From Polyangiaceae bacterium (GTDB lineage: Bacteria; Myxococcota_A; Polyangia; Polyangiales; Polyangiaceae): a stretch of DNA of 64,000 nucleotides. The stretch's first letter is position 1. Each line of letters begins with the position of its first letter. The notes below the pieces were generated by a model. The model searched no databases, was not told where the DNA came from, and was given only the letters and a program-made list of their open reading frames with translations. This document shows positions 61,714-64,000 of this stretch, in pieces. Made by a program: the position numbers and the translations under genes. The stretch covers positions 372,001-436,000 of the forward strand of contig JADJXL010000018.1 in NCBI GenBank assembly GCA_016715885.1, read 5' to 3'.

Positions 61714-62154
61714 ATGACGTCATCGTCTCTTTTCCTTTCGATCAAACCTGTGTTCGCGAACAAGATTCTCGACGGAACGAAGACTATCGAGCTGCGGCGT
61801 ATTCGTCCGCACGTGATGCCAGGACAATCCGTATTGATTTACAGTAGTTCGCCGGAGATGTCGCTCGTTGGGCGAGCGATCGTTGAAAATATTTTGTGTG
61901 ACACTCCGATGAAATTATGGAATCAGGTCAAAGCGCATGCGGGGATTTCGCGTCCTGAATATGATGCGTATTTCGAGGGGGCATCTAATGCGATTGGGTT
62001 GCAACTTGGACAAACAAAGCGTTTCAAGGTGCCGATTCCATTGTGCGAGCTTCGGGCACGCTGGCCATGGTTTCAGCCGCCTCAGAGCTATCGGTTCGTC
62101 CGAGCGGAGTTCGAGGGGAATGGGTGGCGGGTGGTTGGGTTGGAGCCGGGGTGA
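61714..62154 (+). CDS. ASCH-domain protein
   Basis: A 146-residue protein whose ATG is two bases after the previous stop. Opens FLSIKPVFANKILDGTKTIELR, which fits the ASCH (ASC-1 homology) pattern with the pocket sequence K-x-x-E-x-R. It continues VLIYSSSPEMSLVGRAIV and ends VRAEFEGNGWRVVGLE. ASCH domains bind RNA or modified nucleotides and occur beside nucleases and acetyltransferases. It may supply target binding or act as the antitoxin-like partner of the GNAT-PIN protein. Confidence 0.8.
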   Translation: MTSSSLFLSIKPVFANKILDGTKTIELRRIRPHVMPGQSVLIYSSSPEMSLVGRAIVENILCDTPMKLWNQVKAHAGISRPEYDAYFEGASNAIGLQLGQTKRFKVPIPLCELRARWPWFQPPQSYRFVRAEFEGNGWRVVGLEPG

Positions 62155-62261
62155 CAAGAAGAGCGATTAACGGAGTCAGTCGCAATATCTACTATTCGGA
62201 TGCTACCGCTAAACCAGTGCGAATTCTGAGTACGTTGCGGTTCCTTCACATCTTCCACACC

Positions 62262-63992
62262 TCAATCCAGCGAAATGCCAGCCGCGGCCGTTCCATTGCC
62301 AAACGATGCGTCATACGGCGGCACGCGCGCACCCATCAGTACGCCCTTCGCACAATTCACCGTAGGCATTGCCACTTGCGACCCGCTCGCACGCGTCCCC
62401 GAAGGACGACCACTTGGGTCGAATACGACGGTAATCGAAAAAGCTCGAGGTCCCGGCAATCGACCGCAAATGTGCTTCACTCCGCCCGCTAGATTGTCGA
62501 CAGAACGTTGTGCAACCACCGCATCGAATGGCACCGGCACAGAAACCGGTTTGGCAGGTACTACCGCCGGCTTGGGACGCGTCGCAGCCGTCGCCGCTGC
62601 GGATGGCACTTCCTTTGGCAATGGTGCGTCTGGCATAGCGGAAGCTCCCGCCGACGGCATGACATCAGGCGCCAAAACAGATGCCGCCGGCAATGGCTGA
62701 TCAGCCGCGGCCGATTCCATCGGCAACGATTGCGTGGACGCTTTTTCTTGCACCGCGGTCAACTTGCGCTCGGCTCGAAACGTCGCGAATTGCCACGAAC
62801 CAACCGCGATCATCGCCGCAACGGCCATACCCCCGAACGTCCGCAACTTCGATCGACCCGGCGGCGCCACCGCGGGTACCGTTTGCCCCACGGACAACCC
62901 CGTCGAATTCCCCGTCGACGCAATGGCTACCTGCTTTTCATCACCGCCAGGCGCTCCCAATAAGCTTGGCGCAGGCACCGTCGCCGCCATTTCCACACTT
63001 CCCATCACAGGCGCCGTCGCGGCCATTTCGAGCCGCGCGCGATCACTCGAACCACCACGAGCAGCCGCGATCGCCGCAAGCTCCGCAGGCGGCTTCGATT
63101 CGGACCCGAGCACCGGAACGAGCGCCTCCCAGGCCTCTTTCGCCGAGGGAAAACGCTGCGTCGGATCGCGCTCGAGACACCGCCTGAACCACACGTCCAG
63201 CTCCGCGGGAAGCGGCGTCTCGATACCCAGCTCCACCGCACGCACCGATGCCGGCACGAGCGGCTCGAAGAGGATCTCACGCATCAGCGCCGGAATGCTC
63301 ACGCCGGGATCATTCGCGACACGCCAATACGAGCGACCCGTGAGCATCGTGAAGACCAAAAGCCCCAGGGGCCACACGTCCGCCGTGGGCGCGATTTTCG
63401 CGCGAGGATCGGTTTGCTCGGGGGCCATCCACAAGGGCGTGCCCACCGCGCTCGTCGCCATCGTGCGTGCTTCGGCCGTGAGTTTGGCGATGCCGAAGTC
63501 GAGCAGTTTGACGTCAAACGATCGCTGCACGCCGTGCGTGTGTAACAAGAAGATGTTTTCAGGCTTGAGATCTCGATGCACGATACCCGCACCATGCGCG
63601 GCGCCAAGCGCATGACACACGGGTTCCAGAATGGCAGACACGTCGCTCGCAGGCAGAGCACCTTGTCGAGCTACGGTGGCGGCAAGGTCTTCGCCATCGA
63701 GCAGCTCCATGGCGATGAAGGGCGTACCCGCTCCTTCGTCGACGCCTGCAGCGATCACTTGCACGACATGATCGCTGGGAATTTTCGCTCCCACACGGGC
63801 TTCTTGCTCGAACCGTTCTCGCAGCTTCGCGTCGCTCACGAGCGATGGATGCATCAGCTTCAACGCTCGACGACGTCCTGTGCTGAGCTGTTCGGCGACG
63901 TAAACGGCACCCATGCCGCCTGCACCGAGCTGCCGTTCGATGCGAAAATCGCCGCCCAAGATTGCGCCCGCGCCGGGCAACTGCGTGTTCAC
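62262..63992 (-). CDS. transmembrane Ser/Thr protein kinase (PASTA-less)
   Basis: 576 residues from a GTG at 63992, just inside the window, so the gene is complete. Kinase domain (about 14-290): glycine loop GAGGMGAV, lysine in RALKLM, HRDLKPEN, DFGIA and MAPEQTDPRAK, all catalytic residues present. A juxtamembrane Ala/Pro/Gly-rich region follows. One transmembrane segment is at about 385-405 (TFGGMAVAAMIAVGSWQF). The extracellular tail is Pro/Ala-rich (SAAATAATRPKPAVVP), ending in a ~75-residue domain with two cysteines (KHICGRL, NCAKGVLMGARVPPY). This is a typical myxobacterial Pkn, regulating targets by phosphorylation. Confidence 0.93.
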   Translation of the reverse strand: MNTQLPGAGAILGGDFRIERQLGAGGMGAVYVAEQLSTGRRRALKLMHPSLVSDAKLRERFEQEARVGAKIPSDHVVQVIAAGVDEGAGTPFIAMELLDGEDLAATVARQGALPASDVSAILEPVCHALGAAHGAGIVHRDLKPENIFLLHTHGVQRSFDVKLLDFGIAKLTAEARTMATSAVGTPLWMAPEQTDPRAKIAPTADVWPLGLLVFTMLTGRSYWRVANDPGVSIPALMREILFEPLVPASVRAVELGIETPLPAELDVWFRRCLERDPTQRFPSAKEAWEALVPVLGSESKPPAELAAIAAARGGSSDRARLEMAATAPVMGSVEMAATVPAPSLLGAPGGDEKQVAIASTGNSTGLSVGQTVPAVAPPGRSKLRTFGGMAVAAMIAVGSWQFATFRAERKLTAVQEKASTQSLPMESAAADQPLPAASVLAPDVMPSAGASAMPDAPLPKEVPSAAATAATRPKPAVVPAKPVSVPVPFDAVVAQRSVDNLAGGVKHICGRLPGPRAFSITVVFDPSGRPSGTRASGSQVAMPTVNCAKGVLMGARVPPYDASFGNGTAAAGISLD

Positions 63993-64000
63993 GGTCCGCG

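Overview
This high-GC window almost certainly comes from a myxobacterium of the Polyangiales/Sorangiineae type. That is an inference from gene content, since no rRNA or tRNA gene is present. Pointers are the many short secreted lipoproteins with Gly/Ser-rich linkers, MopE-type CDGxDNDCxG cysteine repeats, long thrombospondin-type-3 calcium-repeat proteins with a C-terminal Cys/hydrophobic/Arg anchor, eukaryote-like Ser/Thr kinases including a giant kinase-AAA-GAF-STAS protein, and a caspase-like protease. No CRISPR array or recognisable insertion sequence was seen.

Layout. 0.1-9 kb: a secreted protein coupled to a matrixin-like protease, two lipoproteins, ilvE, an Smr-domain protein, a Nudix hydrolase next to a double-receiver response regulator, a GNAT acetyltransferase and a methyltransferase. 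9-15 kb: a class III cyclase divergent from a four-CBS protein, then small lipoproteins. At 12.3-13.1 kb lies a glutathione peroxidase-like gene whose active-site codon is an in-frame UGA followed by a bacterial SECIS-like hairpin; it is very probably a selenoprotein that would normally be mis-called as two ORFs. 15-25 kb: surface and protease genes, namely a VWA lipoprotein, a trypsin-like/calcium-repeat protein split by a one-base frameshift, a membrane-anchored caspase-like protein, a DUF4114/Cys-rich surface protein and an FHA-VIT-VWA protein. 25-46 kb: an OmpA-TSP3 porin-like protein with tandem promoter-like elements, a 1527-residue TSP3 giant, the 1677-residue kinase-like regulator (its DFG motif reads GFG), more lipoproteins, an FAD lactone-oxidase-like enzyme and rnk.

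46-62 kb is the accessory part. A four-gene cluster on the minus strand (46677-55319) has ATGA stop/start overlaps at all three junctions. It encodes a 2240-residue nitrilase-TPR-(PIN-like)-scaffold protein, a MinD/ParA-type ATPase and two unknown proteins. It is bounded by a 209-bp direct repeat: an intact paralogue at 55.6-56.4 kb and a truncated remnant at 46.2-46.6 kb. I regard this as the best candidate for an undescribed system. Next to it sit an AHH-nuclease toxin with an Imm11-like immunity gene, a second putative immunity gene and a duplicated immunity tail, then a GNAT-PIN protein (frameshifted) with an ASCH-domain protein. The window ends with a canonical Ser/Thr kinase.

Three genes (15.4-17.9, 58.0-58.5 and 59.6-61.7 kb) are each broken by a single-base change at a short T run. 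This looks more like sequencing or assembly error than three independent pseudogenes, but the sequence alone cannot settle it.
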